NCBI GenBank assembly: GCA_013397795.1
Contig: VZTJ01003855.1
Span: 2,355,410 to 2,419,409, forward strand
Length of the DNA stretch: 64,000 bases
From: Orthonyx spaldingii
Taxonomy: Eukaryota > Chordata > Aves > Passeriformes > Orthonychidae
Direction of reading: 5' to 3'
Of the stretch, positions 63,957-64,000 are shown one piece after another; the stretch's first letter is position 1, and every line of letters begins with the position of its first letter. A program made the position numbers and the translations under genes. The notes beneath the pieces are model-generated. The model worked only from the letters and a program-made list of their open reading frames with translations. It was not told the DNA's origin and ran no database searches.

Positions 63957-64000
63957 TTTCAGCCACCCGGCCTTGAACACTTCCAGGTATGGGTCATCCA
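63957..64000 (-). mobile_element. CR1 LINE fragment, cut by window end
   Basis: GGCCTTGAACACTTCCAGGT followed by ATGGGTCATCCA matches the antisense CR1 segment 'ctggccttgaacacttccagggatggggcatcca' with few differences. It continues beyond the window. Bases 63925-63956 may be a more decayed part of the same copy. Confidence 0.8.

Overview
The window looks like non-coding DNA from a bird, most likely a passerine (songbird lineage). The best evidence is a tRNA-headed SINE at about 30672-30818 on the minus strand. Its head is tRNA-Ile-like with readable A and B boxes, and its tail is CR1-type, which is the architecture described for the passerine TguSINE1 family. Four further CR1-like fragments (7288-7372 plus; 18950-19022, 25330-25510 and 63957-64000 minus) and the low overall repeat density also fit an avian genome. 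Species and chromosome cannot be read from the sequence.

No protein-coding gene, rRNA or intact tRNA gene was recognised. Most ATG-started open frames are shorter than about 130 codons. The longer ones lie in GC-rich or tandem-repeat DNA, where stop codons are rare on both strands, or run through assembly gaps. None shows a known domain, reverse-transcriptase or envelope-type core, or a convincing exon. The window could be intergenic or lie inside a very large intron; the sequence alone does not decide this.

Layout: a GC-rich left edge (1-118); an orphan CpG-rich block with a 33-bp tandem repeat (1431-1712); a GGAA microsatellite broken by a gap (5946-6236); a CR1 fragment (7288-7372); a 26-unit minisatellite of 14/15-bp units (12837-13210); a pure A45 tract (15425-15469); an AGAT microsatellite (18383-18527); a CR1 tail followed by a CpG-rich block and an RFX/octamer-bearing stretch (18950-19480); a CR1 fragment (25330-25510); a second CpG-rich block next to a homeodomain-site-rich stretch (29222-29720); the SINE (30672-30818); a GT repeat (35825-35855); a long near-perfect hairpin (39046-39138); a G-free A/C tract abutting a GC-rich 23-bp minisatellite with a gap (39826-40760); and mostly unique AT-rich sequence to the CR1 fragment at the right end.

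Several AT-rich stretches carry dense homeodomain, POU, RFX, FOX and GATA-type words and read like candidate distal regulatory elements. This is a composition judgement without alignment. The most interesting object is the 93-nt hairpin at 39046-39138, which resembles a precursor microRNA or an ancient palindromic repeat. No new multi-gene system was found.
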